From Capsicum annuum (taxonomy: Eukaryota > Streptophyta > Magnoliopsida > Solanales > Solanaceae), in contig NC_061111.1 of NCBI RefSeq assembly GCF_002878395.1, positions 29,187,789-29,251,788 of the forward strand: a stretch of 64,000 bases of DNA. The letters run 5' to 3'. Both the position numbers and the translations under genes were made by a program. This document shows positions 1-10,800 of this stretch, in pieces; position 1 is the stretch's first letter; the number at the start of each line of letters is the position of its first letter. Under the pieces are notes generated by a model that was not told the DNA's origin, did not search any database, and saw only the letters and a program-made list of their open reading frames with translations.

Positions 1-8
1 AACTTACA

Positions 9-594
9 AGCTTCCACTCGGTTGTTGAGGCAAGTCATCTTCAACTAAAACATCAAACATATTTGAGGATTCTTTGTCTTTGTATCTTGGATGGTTTTGA
101 AGATCAATTCCTTTCTTAACATAGAAATCACAAGCTTGGAGACACAATGGAATAATCATTGCTATTTTCTCGATCTCAGCAAGAACAAGCGTATAATGAC
201 CACTGGATTCATATGAATTATACAAGAATGTACACCTTTCTGAAAATGATAAAACCGCGAGAACCCAGTGATATTTTTCCTTTATATTGACCGGAATAAA
301 AATATCTTCCACTGTATGCCATGGCACTGCAACATGCATACAAAACCCATTGATGTATTCAATAAGATGGTGCTCCTGTCCTCCAGCATTAAGGTTTTGA
401 TGATCCATAGAATATACATCATTCAAAGATCTAATTACGTTCATAAAGTTACAGTCAAGTGTACTGTATTTGTATGATTTGTTTGGCTCATATTTGTATG
501 AAGTGTGCGGATCATACTTCGACTTCTTCCTCAAGTAGTATAAGCAGACATCACTATGTTGCATTAGGAATACCACAAAATTTAGAGCATTCAA
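9..594 (-). pseudogene. Ulp1/C48 peptidase exon of copy A
   Basis: Exon encoding the first part of a Ulp1-type cysteine peptidase domain. The catalytic His lies in the motif YHWVLAVL; the motif that should hold the catalytic Asp (usually VYDS) reads LYNSY, so Asp appears replaced by Asn. The upstream stretch with LYYLRKKSKYDP is typical of solanaceous family members. The exon ends with residues PSGSL followed at once by GTAAGT on the minus strand, a good splice donor. The apparent stop at 4-6 is therefore intronic, and the catalytic Cys (DCG motif) would lie on the next exon outside the window. Copy C1 has a donor at exactly the same place. Confidence 0.75.
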
Positions 595-831
595 AAAAAT
601 TGTATTCTAAATATTAAAGTGTATGCAAGAAAAAAATACATATGTATTTTTTTATATTAATGTAGAAGACTTGTGTATCTAAAATTGCATTCTTAAAGTT
701 CAGTTACATGTAGACAATGTTATCTAATAGTATATGCAACAGTATATGATATAGTATACTATATCATACTTTGAATACTTTGAATACTTAAAAATACATA
801 TATGTTAATCCATATGTATTTTCAATGTAAC

Positions 832-1254
832 CTAATATGTATTTTTAAGTATTGTTACAGATGAAATGAATTTTTTTTTAAAATGATATACTAACCGAGT
901 CTGTACGTGTCTGATCTTCAAACCCCATTGTATAGAATCAATTTTTGTCTTCAATAGTCTCACCACCAAAATGCATCTTTGAAATTTCTGATTTTCCCCT
1001 CTTGAAATGATCCACTTTTCCTTTCCTAGGTATTTTAAGGAGATGGTAAACCATGAAAACATCTATTGATACAAAAAAATAATTTGAAGCAATTCAAAAG
1101 AACTACCTCTTGGCAGTAGCTTTTAATAGGTCGGCAGAAATCCAGTCGTTGAAGTTCTTGATAATCTTCGTATCTATTATCCCATCAATTGGGTGATATA
1201 AAAATAGATGTTTCTGGGAGAATATGCGTATTAGCCCTGCTGATCTCCCTATAT
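832..1254 (-). pseudogene. Linker and Ulp1 upstream exons of copy A
   Basis: Two small exons upstream of the peptidase exon. The first (about 1254-1106) encodes KNFNDWISADLLKATAKR followed by GTAGTT and corresponds to the short segment before Ulp1 that family members share (compare NDYSEWITDGLLKYYASK in copy C1). The second (about 1062-890) contains KN-stop-FYTMGFEDQ, where relatives have a Trp (TGG to TGA). A single G-to-A change explains the stop. No function can be assigned beyond being part of the Ulp1-like protein. Confidence 0.5.
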
Positions 1255-1256
1255 AA

Positions 1257-2204
1257 TTATAGAATACAAAAACTTAATAAATACATGTGTATTTGCAAGA
1301 CATGTGTATTTGCAAGACATATTACATAAAAAATTATATATATCTTATTGTACTTACCAGCTGTTGAACTAAATTTTTTGGTGTATGGCGATTCCTTGAA
1401 TTTTGATGGTCGCCTAATCCTTAACTTTGGTATGGGAGTGTTAACTTCACGATTGGCGGATGGATAAATCATGATGGTTTTTTGATCGTAGACATTCAAG
1501 CTAGGTAGAAACTCATCCGAGATTGTATTTTGTGAATCAGGCCACAATTGTTCATCCCTCTGTTCATCATTGGTTACTTCTTGTATATTAGGAGGTGTCC
1601 TAACTTGCTCCTCTTTAGCAAGTTCGACTTCTGTATTCACCAGTGAATTTGAACTCAAATTAGTGATCCCTCTGTTCATCTAAAAAAAAATTAAAAAAGA
1701 ATATTACTTTTTTTCTATCAAATTGAACCTAAATAAACTCTAAATATATTATAGTAAGATACATACTTGAGCATGATCTTCAGTAACAGTCTAGAAGTTT
1801 TTGCATCCAAAATTTTATGTTCTTCTTGATGGTTTGCCGATGAATGTATGATGATGCTTTGTATTTGATAGGCATTTAGGCTAGGTAACATCTCATCAGG
1901 GATTGTGAATTGCGAATCAGACAAAATTATTTTATCAATTTTCTCATCGCTGATCTGCAAAAAAATAAAATAAAAAATTAATTTTCCTCTGGATTATCAC
2001 ATGACATGAAGACAAAGTTAACATCACTATACGTACTCGACAATCATGTTGAACAACCTTCTCAGAATGTAAGTAATTCAAATTTATACTTTGGAGAAGC
2101 TCATCAGGGATTAATTGTTGAGAATCAATTTCAACATTCATTTTTTTGGAATGCAAATCAGTGCACCCCTTGAAAACAAGTAAAAAAATCAAAACATCAA
2201 GCAA
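1257..2204 (-). pseudogene. Three tandem related exons in copy A
   Basis: Three successive open stretches (about 1679-1360, 1960-1780 and 2180-2030) share the pattern DSQ-x(2)-I-x-DE-x-LPS-L/I-N and a following SANxE/Q segment: NTISDEFLPSLN, FTIPDEMLPSLN and QLIPDELLQSIN. Each is bounded by short AT-rich spacers. This looks like one exon duplicated twice in tandem within the linker between DUF1985 and Ulp1. The function of the module is unknown; its acidic, Ser/Ile-rich character gives no clear fold. Confidence 0.5.
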
Positions 2205-2241
2205 AGATGTACTTGTATCTGTTTATATATGTGAATTCAAA

Positions 2242-2244
<3 letters not shown>

Positions 2245-2294
<50 letters not shown>
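2245..2294. repeat. (AT)n microsatellite
   Basis: About 25 uninterrupted AT dinucleotides in an intron of copy A. Confidence 0.95.
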
Positions 2295-2301
<7 letters not shown>

Positions 2302-2539
2302 AATCATTTACCTTTTTACCAAGCAAATTTGTCTTCAATTCCTGATCAACCTTCGAACTTAATCGTTGTGGTGATCTTTCGGTACCAACATAATCCATAT
2401 TCTGGAGGTCAGGATCTTTATCTGCATATTGTTTCTACAAATACATATACAAATTCAAATAACATATTAATACTTGAGTCCAACAAAATATGTTTTTTTT
2501 TTATGAAAATGAATATATGTATAGACAAATACACTTAAA

Positions 2540-2900
2540 TACATATTTATATATAACATCAAACTCAAAAATACATATTAAAGAACATAACAAAAAAAAA
2601 CACTCTTTGTTAAAATACATATGAAGTGTTAAAAAATACATATGAGTAAAATAAAAATACATATGCAGTGTATAGAACACATTAAAAATACATATTGATA
2701 TATAACATAAAACTCAAAAATACATATTTATGAATATAACAAAAAAAACACTCAGTGTTAAAATACATATACGCAGTGTTAAAAAAAATACATATGAGTA
2801 AAACTAAAAACTGCATTTGCAGTGTGTAGAACACATTAAAAATACATATTGATATATAACATCAAATTGAAATATATATATATAGTTGAACAAAACTAAA
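2540..2900. repeat. Array of AATACATAT-type palindromic motif in copy A intron
   Basis: The words AAATACATAT, ACATATG and ATACATATTGATATATAACAT recur many times here. They are half-sites or variants of the palindrome AATACATATGTATT, which occurs exactly at 635-648 and 4126-4139. More copies lie at 780-840, 4100-4140 and 5080-5540. They fall between coding exons. Confidence 0.75.
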
Positions 2901-3539
2901 AACACACTGTGTTGCATGTTATAGTATTTTTAATAAACGAAATCATATGTATTGTTATGTGAGCATCATCAAAAATGTATATATAAACTACATGTGATGT
3001 AAAAAATAATTATATTTAATGAACAATGCATATGTATTTAATAAGTAAACAACACATAAAAAAATAAAACTTTCATATCATACTAAAGTCAATCTTCAAT
3101 TCAATTCCAAATTTGAAAGTTCTATAAATTTTAAAAGTACAACTAAATCTGTATTTGAACTTTAATATTTATCTTTGTACCGTTAGAAATATTATCCGAA
3201 GATTGAACAACATCAGGACTGAAATGTTGTCTAGATTGCTCTAACCCTCCCTCATCAACATTTGATTTATTAGCTTCTATATCTATAACCTGATCCTGAA
3301 AAAATTAAGTCCAATAACATAATGAGTTATTATACTGTATTTGTATAAAAAAGTCCAATAAATATACATATTCAAATCAACTAAGATTTTCAAAGAAAAA
3401 ATTTACCTTACTTTGAGCAAATGCTTTCTTCATCTTTTTGAATTTTCTTCTCATTAGTCCACGAATTCCTTTAAACTCGCGACGAACCTGTTTTGATACA
3501 AAATCAATAAACAAATTTTTTTTCATGTAAAACAAATAT

Positions 3540-4025
3540 TTACCAAAAAACAATTACCTCATTGCGGAATGCGTCAAAATCTTTCTTAGAAATAAAGGCT
3601 TCTTTCTCAACATGACTCTCAGGCTTTGAGACGGCTGCTTCCTCTACATGAATATCTGACTTGTACTGTACCTGAAAAAAAATAACCCGAGCTTTTTGCT
3701 TTTCTTTCTTCATTTTTGAAGAAGATGCTTGTCGTGTTGGAATTAGCTTGAAAACTGGTGTCTTCACTCCATCACCCTTTGCAGCACGAGGAGCTGGTGT
3801 CCTCGTTTGGGTATGCTCGTTTACTTGCTTTTTTCTTAAAGGTTTCTTCGCTACTGGTGTTGATGAATCAACCTTGTGTTTCTTCTTTGAATGTACGTTG
3901 ATCTTTCTTGGTAGTGGATCCTGGAAGTCATCATCGGAATCAACAGAACGTTCATGTTGTCTTGCACCTTCTTTGGTATTTGCAATTTTGCCAGCTTCTT
4001 TTTCGTTGGCTGTATGTTCTTAAAG
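3540..4025 (-). pseudogene. Lys-rich linker exons of copy A
   Basis: Open stretches rich in Lys, Arg, Ser and Thr, for example SKKKHKVDSSTPVAKKPLRK and TPAPRAAKGDGVKTPVFKL, lie between DUF1985 and the Ulp1 part. Basic, low-complexity linkers of this kind are common in DUF1985/Ulp1 proteins and would suit nuclear location. A further short exon near 3400-3490 contains MRRKFKKMKKAFAQSK. No domain is recognised. Confidence 0.45.
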
Positions 4026-4365
4026 ACAACCTAGAATAATAGGTAAATAATATATGTTAAAGAATTAGTTAAGCAATTGAAAATGAAAATGTAAATGTAT
4101 ATATGTATACTGTAAATTACATATGAATACATATGTATTTAGTAACAACAAACCTTGCCATTGTCATTGAACATAGCATTCATCAAAAACTCAAAGCGTG
4201 GACGAGGTGCAATCGTTTTCCAATTTAATAATCGGAGAATTCGATTATCAACCTTCGATGCAATATTTGGTAGGACATTAGAACAACACTCATAAAGTCA
4301 CACATGAATAGCCAGTGGTATTCTCTGAATCAAATAAAATTGACCACCAGCTTTCAATCAGTCGT

Positions 4366-4985
4366 TCAAACTTCTAGCCAGATCTTCAAAAGATAAAGAA
4401 CCCCATGGAAAATTCTTATGTCTTCCACTATCAACCAAATCGAAATGAAGACGAGGTATAACCATAGTTTTAACATTAGATAACACAAATGAATGTAGGA
4501 AATACAGGATTGCAAATTTCTCAGAATCCTCATCATTGTTCTCCTCCCCATACTTTCTCCGTGAATGCTAGAAATAGTTGCCTTTTCTGTATAATTTCTG
4601 CCCCATTGAAATACTTCTCAACGATCCTATTTGGTACACCCTTGTCAAAAATAAAGTCATATCTATTTGACACACAATTCAATCCAGTCATGATGGCAAA
4701 TTTTCTGGGAGTAAAATTAAGAAAGATGTCATTAGCACAAATCAGAATCCCAGAAGAAGAACTACCCTTCACCTCAAGCGTCATAACGCATCTGCACAAC
4801 TGTGCTTGCACTACACATTGCTGCTTCTTCATAAAATAACCAAAAATATTATTGTCGCAAAAGTTTTTAAACTGTTCCTTGTTTAAAATTGTGCGTATGC
4901 TTCCGTAAATATCTTTGTCACTGTATGAGCACATGTGTGGTGCAAATCTTGGAAGTTTTATGACTATGAATATTTCGTCCCGCAT
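4366..4985 (-). pseudogene. DUF1985 domain of copy A
   Basis: About 200 residues matching DUF1985, a plant domain found mainly in transposon proteins with Ulp1. Visible hallmarks are the segment FGYFMKKQQ, the motif FTPRKFAIMTGLNC (relatives have F.W.EFSIVTGL.C) and, after a 1-nt frameshift near 4545, KFAILYFLHSFVLSN, then FPWGSLSFEDLARSLND. The frameshift sits in TATGGGGAGGAG, where the frame changes from WGGEQ-stop to GEENNDEDSE. The biochemical role of DUF1985 is not known to me. Confidence 0.75.
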
Positions 4986-5561
4986 AACCTATACAAAGTA
5001 AAACTACCACTTCTTAATTTGTAAACAAAATTCAAGCATACAACAAAAAATATAACATGCAACCAACACTGAAAAAAATATATCACATATAATTAAAATT
5101 ACAAGCAACACTAAAAAATACAAATCAAGTATGCTAAAAATACAACCAACACTGAAAAATATAAATCAATTATGGTAAAAATACAACCAAGACTGAAAAA
5201 AACATATCAAGTAAGCCAAAAATACATATAGCCAATGGCATACCCTATAGCGAATATACTGATATGGTAGTTAAACTAAAAGTAACATGCATATGTATTT
5301 TATCAGTGCAAAATATAACAAATTCTTAAAAAAATCCATATTAAATATATAAAAATACATATAGCAAAAAAAATTTGTTCATGAGTATTAACCTATTTAT
5401 TAACAGTATATTTTCACAATTATCCTATCATCTTCACAAATATGTTTTCTACTAAATTTGCCCCTCCACATATCATCAAAAACATAAAATACATATTCAT
5501 ATTTTGAAAAATACATATAACTTACAACTTTAGTAACATCTAAACTTATAGCAAAATACAT

Positions 5562-5971
5562 CTACTTAAAAAATACATTTACACCAAAGAAAAATACCTC
5601 TTCATCACTATATTCTTGAGAATCGCCAGGAAAAGAATTCTGCACTTCCTCATCAACCTTACTACTCAAAACTTCAATTTCTTGATCTTTTCTTTTCTTC
5701 TCTGTCCCTTTATAAATTTTTGTTTCCTTTAGAGAATGCTTTTTCTGCAACCTTTTTTTTTCATAATTTCTATAATCTTAACCGGATCGTTGCAAAATTT
5801 TGACCTAATCTCCTTCGATCTGTGAGATTTCTTAAACTGTAAAGAAGATGAAACAACTTTAACAACTTCTTGAGTTACGCCGATACTAAAAGACGGTCCA
5901 CAATCTGAAACCAAATTTAAATTTCGTATGCCAGTAGTTTTATTTTGTGATTCTAGTGTTTGTTCATCCAA
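5562..5971 (-). pseudogene. N-terminal exon of copy A, frameshifted at an A run
   Basis: Starts with MDEQTLESQNKTTGIRN. The frame ends shortly after MKKKGCRKSIL, but the +1 frame continues as KKHSLKETKIYKGTEKK and on to an acidic stretch with SQEYSDEE. The switch happens at nine A/T residues (about 5753-5761), so a one-base slip, real or a sequencing error, splits the reading frame. The region is rich in Lys and Glu with no known domain. Confidence 0.5.
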
Positions 5972-6030
5972 TAAAATAAAAAGAAAAAAAAATTAAAATA
6001 TGATTTTGAGATGTGTTAGAGTCGAAAAAT

Positions 6031-6054
6031 CCCCCCCCCCCCCAAAAAAAAAAA
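6031..6054. repeat. C13A11 homopolymer tract
   Basis: Thirteen C followed by eleven A just upstream of copy A. Similar C-to-A tracts occur near 7107-7130 and a long C tract at 30061-30082. Confidence 0.9.
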
Positions 6055-6371
6055 GCAATAGCTAATTAAGTGTTACCTGAAATATATGAAGATTTGATAT
6101 AGCTAAAATCGTGCAAAAGAAAGTAAAAGTGAAGCTGGAAGTTTTTGTTAATGGAGGAAAAAATGAAAAAATATCTTTCAAAAATGGAGAGAGAAGAAAT
6201 AGTGGTATGAAAACAGGGGTAACTGAAGGTTACTTTTCCAATGCGGTAAAAAAAAGAGAAACACAATAAAAATATGCCATAAATGCTATGAAATGTAATT
6301 TCATAAAACTAGTGTTATTTTTTATAATTTAATACATAGATATGTTACTTTATGTATTTTGCCCTAAATAA

Positions 6372-6640
6372 TACTTCCTTGTTCCCAATTTGCATATCAA
6401 AATATGAATTTTGAAAGTCAAACAGTTTAATTTTTATTGTGAATTCAGACATGAAATCTTAAAGTTTTTCAATTTTTATTTATATATTTTAAAACTAGTA
6501 AAAAATACTATAAGTTACAATAATTAATAACGAAATTTAAGATATTTAAAAAATATATGAAAAAATACGACCAAAAAAAGTCTCAATTTGAATTTCGAAA
6601 TCTCACAGATGCCACATAAATTGAGCCTTGACGGAGAGTA
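6372..6640. mobile_element. Stowaway-like MITE (about 270 bp), degenerate
   Basis: The left end TACTTCCTTGTTCCCAATTT and the inverted right end (CTCAATTTATGTGGCATC on the minus strand, followed by a TCCGTC-like end) resemble the widespread CTCCCTCCGTCCCAATTT termini of plant Stowaway-like MITEs. The interior is AT-rich and non-coding. Mutations in both ends blur the TA target duplication. Confidence 0.6.
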
Positions 6641-6852
6641 AAAGTTTTAAATTTATAAAAACTGACATTCAATTGACCACTTTAATATTGTATATTGCTA
6701 CTACTAATTTAATTAATTTACACATTACTACTTCTATGGCTTGTTCATTGGCTTTGTGAGATACCTTTTATCATCATCCATCACATCTTTATGTCCACAC
6801 AAAGAATAAGACCAACAATACCATGAGATTTTTTCATGACTATTTTGTTATA

Positions 6853-8087
6853 GGTCAAATACATTGTCAGATTCCTTAATTTGACACCTTAAGTGAGCGT
6901 TATTCACTTTAGGTACCTCAACTAACTTACGTGTGTGTTATTTTAACACTTTTTACATAATTCGTAAAAATATATTCTATGCGTGTGTTACACACGGTAT
7001 GACATGTAAAGTGATTAATAGGACTATAAAGTAACCAATAATAATATTTGTCATTTTCTATTCAAATAATTAATTTCAATACAAAAATCAACACCCTCCA
7101 CCCAATCCCCTCCCCCCCCCCCAAAAAAAAAATAAAAAAAAAATAAATCATCTTCCCCAACCCCCTCCCCCTCCCCCCTCCAACATCCAACCACCCAAAA
7201 CATCTTCTCCAAACACCTCAGCTCCCACCCACCCACCCACGCGAATCACCTTCTCCAAACACCCCAATCCCCCACCCCCGAATCATTTTCTCCAAAACAC
7301 CCCAGCGCCCCCAACCCTCCTCTCCCCCCTCTCCCATTTTTGTACACCATTACTAATACTTCTTTTCAAGAAAATAATAATGTCAAGCATTAATGATTGA
7401 CAAAAATGGTGAAAACTTTTCTTGAAAAAAATAAGCTTAAGATTGAAAAAAATGGTGGAAAAACTTTCTTGATTTTTTTTTTTCTGTTAATTCGATCAAA
7501 GAAGGAAAACCATTTTAAGAAACAAGAATGGTTAAAATCAACACAAGAAAAAACCAACCATTATTGTTTCTTAAAATCAACCATTCTTTTTTCTTAAAGA
7601 AGGAAAATTTTTAATTTATGTTAAAATCAACCATTCTTGTTTCTTAAAATCAAGCAAATAATGATTAACGTCATTTTTGATTTTCTCTTTCTTTTCTGTT
7701 AATTTGATCCTATATTTTTTATATGTTGATTTTAATTGGTTAATTCGTATCGGTAAATGTCTCTCATAAATCCAATGTGTCCATAATTTTCACCATTAGA
7801 TAAGCTTAAGATTGATAAAAATAGTGGATAAAAGTAAGGAAGAAAGTATAAATTAATGAAGATGAATTAATATACTATTTGTGGGTTAACTTGGATACCA
7901 CATCAGCCGAAAAAGAGCATCCACGTGCCTTTGGGTAAATGAAACACATGCACCATGCCAACTCTACAAAAGGTGTCAAAATGACACACTCGTACACTGG
8001 TTGAGGTAACTAAAGTGAACAACGTCCACTTGAGCTGTCAAAGTGAAAGATGATGTCAAGTTGAGGTGTCTGTCGATGTGTTTGACC
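6853..8087. mobile_element. Non-autonomous Mutator-like element, 1235 bp
   Basis: Left terminal inverted repeat 6853-6957 and right repeat about 7968-8087 are imperfect inverted copies of each other over about 110 bp: GGTCAAATACATTGTCAG at the left against GGTCAAACACATCGACAG read from the right. Both sides are flanked by the perfect 9-bp direct repeat TTTGTTATA (6844-6852 and 8088-8096). Long TIRs plus a 9-bp duplication are the hallmark of MULEs. The interior holds C-rich low-complexity DNA (7107-7345) and a direct repeat around CAACCATTCTTGTTTCTTA (about 7525-7650). No transposase is encoded. Confidence 0.9.
7107..7345. repeat. C-rich low-complexity tract inside the MULE
   Basis: Plus strand is almost free of G and rich in CCCC/CCCA runs, including CCCCCCCCCC followed by A runs. 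It makes a strong polypurine/polypyrimidine strand asymmetry. No coding potential is supported. Confidence 0.85.
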
Positions 8088-8100
8088 TTTGTTATATATA

Positions 8101-8150
8101 CTAGATAATGAAGGACCCATTTTACGGGCCCAATATTAATATTTTAAATA
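8101..8150 (-). mobile_element. Probable Helitron 3' end (minus orientation)
   Basis: On the minus strand the sequence reads GGGCCCGTAAAATGGGTCC, able to form a 6-bp stem with one G-U pair, then about ten bases, then CTAG followed by T. Hairpin plus CTRR-T is the Helitron 3' terminus. It abuts the MULE target duplication. The 5' TC end, which should lie to the right, was not found, so the element's extent is unknown. Confidence 0.45.
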
Positions 8151-8744
8151 TATTTATGGGTATTTAATTAGTTTTTTTAAATGATCATCAATATTTCTAA
8201 ATTAGCACAATAAAAAATGATGATAGAGATACACATTATAATAAAGTGTCAATTATATTAATGTTTTTTTTATTGAATCATACAAAACAAGTAAAAAATA
8301 AAATAAAAAATTCATCTATAAATTTATTTTGAAGGGGTTTAGCGAATGAAATTCAACCTATTTGATGAAAGTTAAAATTAATCATATCATTCTTTACAAA
8401 GTGATCAAAATGAAAAAAGTTATGGTTTCACATCTTGTTTTATATACTATAAAATCAAGAGAATAATTTAGTATATAATTTATTTTAGAAAAATGATTTA
8501 TATACATGATAAGAGAATATACTACCTCAAAATAATATATTTTATTTTAAAAATTGTAAATATGTTGTAAAAAGATATATGTAGTTATGTGTACAAATCA
8601 TAATGTCTTGATATAATATGAACAAACATACCAATTAAATTAAATAAATTATAGTTTTAGAATTATCTTTAGTATTTATAGTTTTGAAACTAAATGACTA
8701 CTTTTTCACCATTTATCAGTATCTTTTTTTTTTTTAAATTTTTT

Positions 8745-8990
8745 ATAGTACTCCATCCATTTTGATCCATTTAAAAGGAGAACGTCTCTTTATTTTTGAT
8801 AACTTTTTAATCAATTCTGCAAAATTAAAGAGTATTTTGATACATTATACATATCTTTAACCTATTAATATAAGATTCAAAATCTTTTTTTAATTTGTTA
8901 AAATTCAATATCAAATCAAAATCGGATAAATAAATAACACTAACTAATTAAACTCTTTTCTCTGAGTATGAACTAAACTTGTCAATTGTT
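8745..8990. mobile_element. One-ended Stowaway-like MITE fragment
   Basis: GTACTCCATCCATTTTGATC at 8749 matches a degraded CTCCCTCC-type MITE end, followed by AT-rich DNA. A convincing second end is not seen. Confidence 0.35.
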
Positions 8991-10220
8991 TTCATATTAG
9001 TTCAATCCCATTGTAACTTATTATTTCATTGCAACATCTTAATTAAAAGTAATCTCAAGCCATAGTTTAAAACTTTACTCATCAATAATCTTATATTATA
9101 TAACGGATTAAATTTTAAATAAGGAATTCAACTTTGGTATGACATAATATCTGTAATAGTTTATAAATTAATTTTAATAAATTTTATAAGTTTGTTATAA
9201 TTATTAGAAGCTTATGAAAATAACCTTTGGCTAAAACCTAATCTTAGAAGCTTTGAATTTTGAAAATACATATATACATATTCAGAAGCACAATTTAGCA
9301 TCTACAAGTTTTGTATTTTTTTTCTTAGAAATGCACAATTCTGTTAATACACTATCTGTTCAAGTTTGTTTGGTCTATTTTAATTTGGTACGAAATTTTA
9401 AAAAGTAAAGTTTTTTTTATGAATATTATGATATTAAATAAAAAATATGTCAAATATATTAAAATATTCTTTAATCTTATAATCTTGAATGTAACATGTG
9501 GAAAGTTAAAATTACAAATGTTGCTAAAAAATAAAAAAGATTTAAAAAAAATAAAGAAGAAATAAATCAAACGAATTGAACCAAAGAATATACTAAATAA
9601 TGAAACACAAGACTTCCACAAAAAATAAAAAAATAAAATGTGAAAAGAATAGAACATGAAAGAAAGTTGATGATAATTGAGCATTTTGATTTTTTATAAT
9701 AAACAATAGATTTGAATAAATTTGTGCAGGAATAAAGAGAATGGGCTCTAGTAATACATGTGGTTGAAGATAATTGGTGATGAAATAAAACAAGGTAAAG
9801 TACATAGTACGATTTGTATTGCATAGTTTACAATTTTTTTATAGCCATGGTCGTCCATCCTTGGCTTTTCTATATAAATAATATAATAAAATACTAGTTC
9901 TAAGTGGCCCGTGCTCCAAACTCAGATATAATATTTTATAATTATCAAAAACATCTATTTATAGAGAAATAAAATTAGTAAATATGAAAGGGCACAAGTG
10001 ATTTAACAACAATATGTCAAATGTGATTTGATAAGTAAAATTTGGAGAAGATAAAGAGTGTGCATATGTTACTCGGGGGTTTGGGCTGTAGGTGACAAAA
10101 GAGTTTTAAAATGAGGTGTAGGTGATACAAGCCTTAATTATTGAGTGGAGGTGAAAATTACTTTATTATGGATTAAGAAAGTTGAAAAAGTTTGAAAATA
10201 GCCCAGAAGTTTTTAAATTT
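8990..10220. other. AT-rich intergenic DNA without recognised features
   Basis: About 1.2 kb of AT-rich sequence. Open stretches on the minus strand (9352-9824) are overlapping, rich in Phe/Leu/Ser/Tyr and without domain, as expected from composition. A segment near 9894-9915 (ACTAGTTCTAAGTGGCCCGT) resembles half of a Helitron 3' hairpin but lacks the pairing arm. Confidence 0.6.
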
Positions 10221-10225
10221 ATATT

Positions 10226-10620
10226 TTGATCCAAATGTTAGTTAATATAACAAAAAATGGAGGGAAAAAAGGGTACGTTTTTCTCTCTTCTCATCCGTTG
10301 TTGTTTTGTCTCTCTTCACGATTATTGTTGTTCATTCTTGCTTCTGCTTTATTCATCATCTTCTACTTCATTATCATCATCTTCTACTTCATTATCATCT
10401 TCATCTTCTTCTTGTCGACCATTGTTGTTGTTGTTGTTACCGCTAGTGCTGCTATCTGACCAATTTCTTAGGTCAAATTTTGTTTCCTACATCACTTTCC
10501 ACTTTAGCATTACTTCATATGTGACTTTGATAAGTAAAATTATGATTTTTATTCGAATTTGTCATCTGGGTACACCGGTTACTGCTGTTTTTTCAACAAT
10601 GGATAGAACCCGATCGTGAA
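10226..10620. repeat. Simple-sequence stretch with TCATCT/CTTCTT and GTTGTT repeats
   Basis: Degenerate trinucleotide repeats such as CTACTTCATTATCATCATCT and GTTGTTGTTGTTGTTAC. The two overlapping plus-strand open frames encode runs of Ser or of Ile/Phe/Val and are products of the repeat, not credible genes. The stretch resembles the CT-rich leaders of the B and C genes, so it may be a decayed 5' leader. Confidence 0.5.
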
Positions 10621-10639
10621 TCCAATATAAGTGCCCACA

Positions 10640-10800
10640 ATTTAAACAGATAACTTATCTGATGCATCAGATAAGTAATTTGTTGCAATAGAGTATTTAT
10701 CTGTTGCATTGGACTGATTATCTGTTGCACCAGATTGATTATCTGTTGCATCAAACTTCATATCTGTTGCAACAGATGATTAATCTATTTGGAACAACAC
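10640..10800. repeat. ATCTGTTGCAACAGAT palindrome array 1
   Basis: At least seven full, half or variant sites in 160 bp (TTATCTGATGCATCAGATAA, TATCTGTTGCATTGGAC and similar). The exact 16-bp palindrome is at 10762-10777. Spacing is irregular, about 20-25 bp. Confidence 0.85.

Larger units (their letters stand above)
1..5971 (-). pseudogene. DUF1985/Ulp1-like transposon gene, copy A (3' end cut by window)
   Basis: Multi-exon minus-strand gene of the plant family that joins an N-terminal DUF1985 domain to a C-terminal Ulp1 (peptidase C48, SUMO-protease-like) domain. These genes are known from Mutator-like elements such as Arabidopsis KAONASHI and from many Solanaceae repeats. Order along the gene: charged N-terminus (5971-5562), DUF1985 (4985-4366), Lys-rich linker exons (about 4020-3540), three short related exons (about 2180-1360), then Ulp1 exons (about 1254-1106, 1062-832 and 594-9). 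Visible lesions are a frameshift in an A run near 5757, a 1-nt frameshift near 4545 inside DUF1985, and TGA in place of the expected Trp codon of a KNWFY-like motif near 960. No transposase is seen, so it depends on others for movement if it moves at all. Confidence 0.75.

Noticed and set aside
9352..9824. Three overlapping minus-strand frames rich in Phe and Leu
   Set aside because: Overlap in several frames within AT-rich DNA; no domain, no start context or splice sites.
10226..10619. Two overlapping plus-strand frames of 77 and 120 codons
   Set aside because: They translate TCATCT and GTTGTT repeats into Ser, Ile or Val runs in two frames at once; no domain, and composition explains them.
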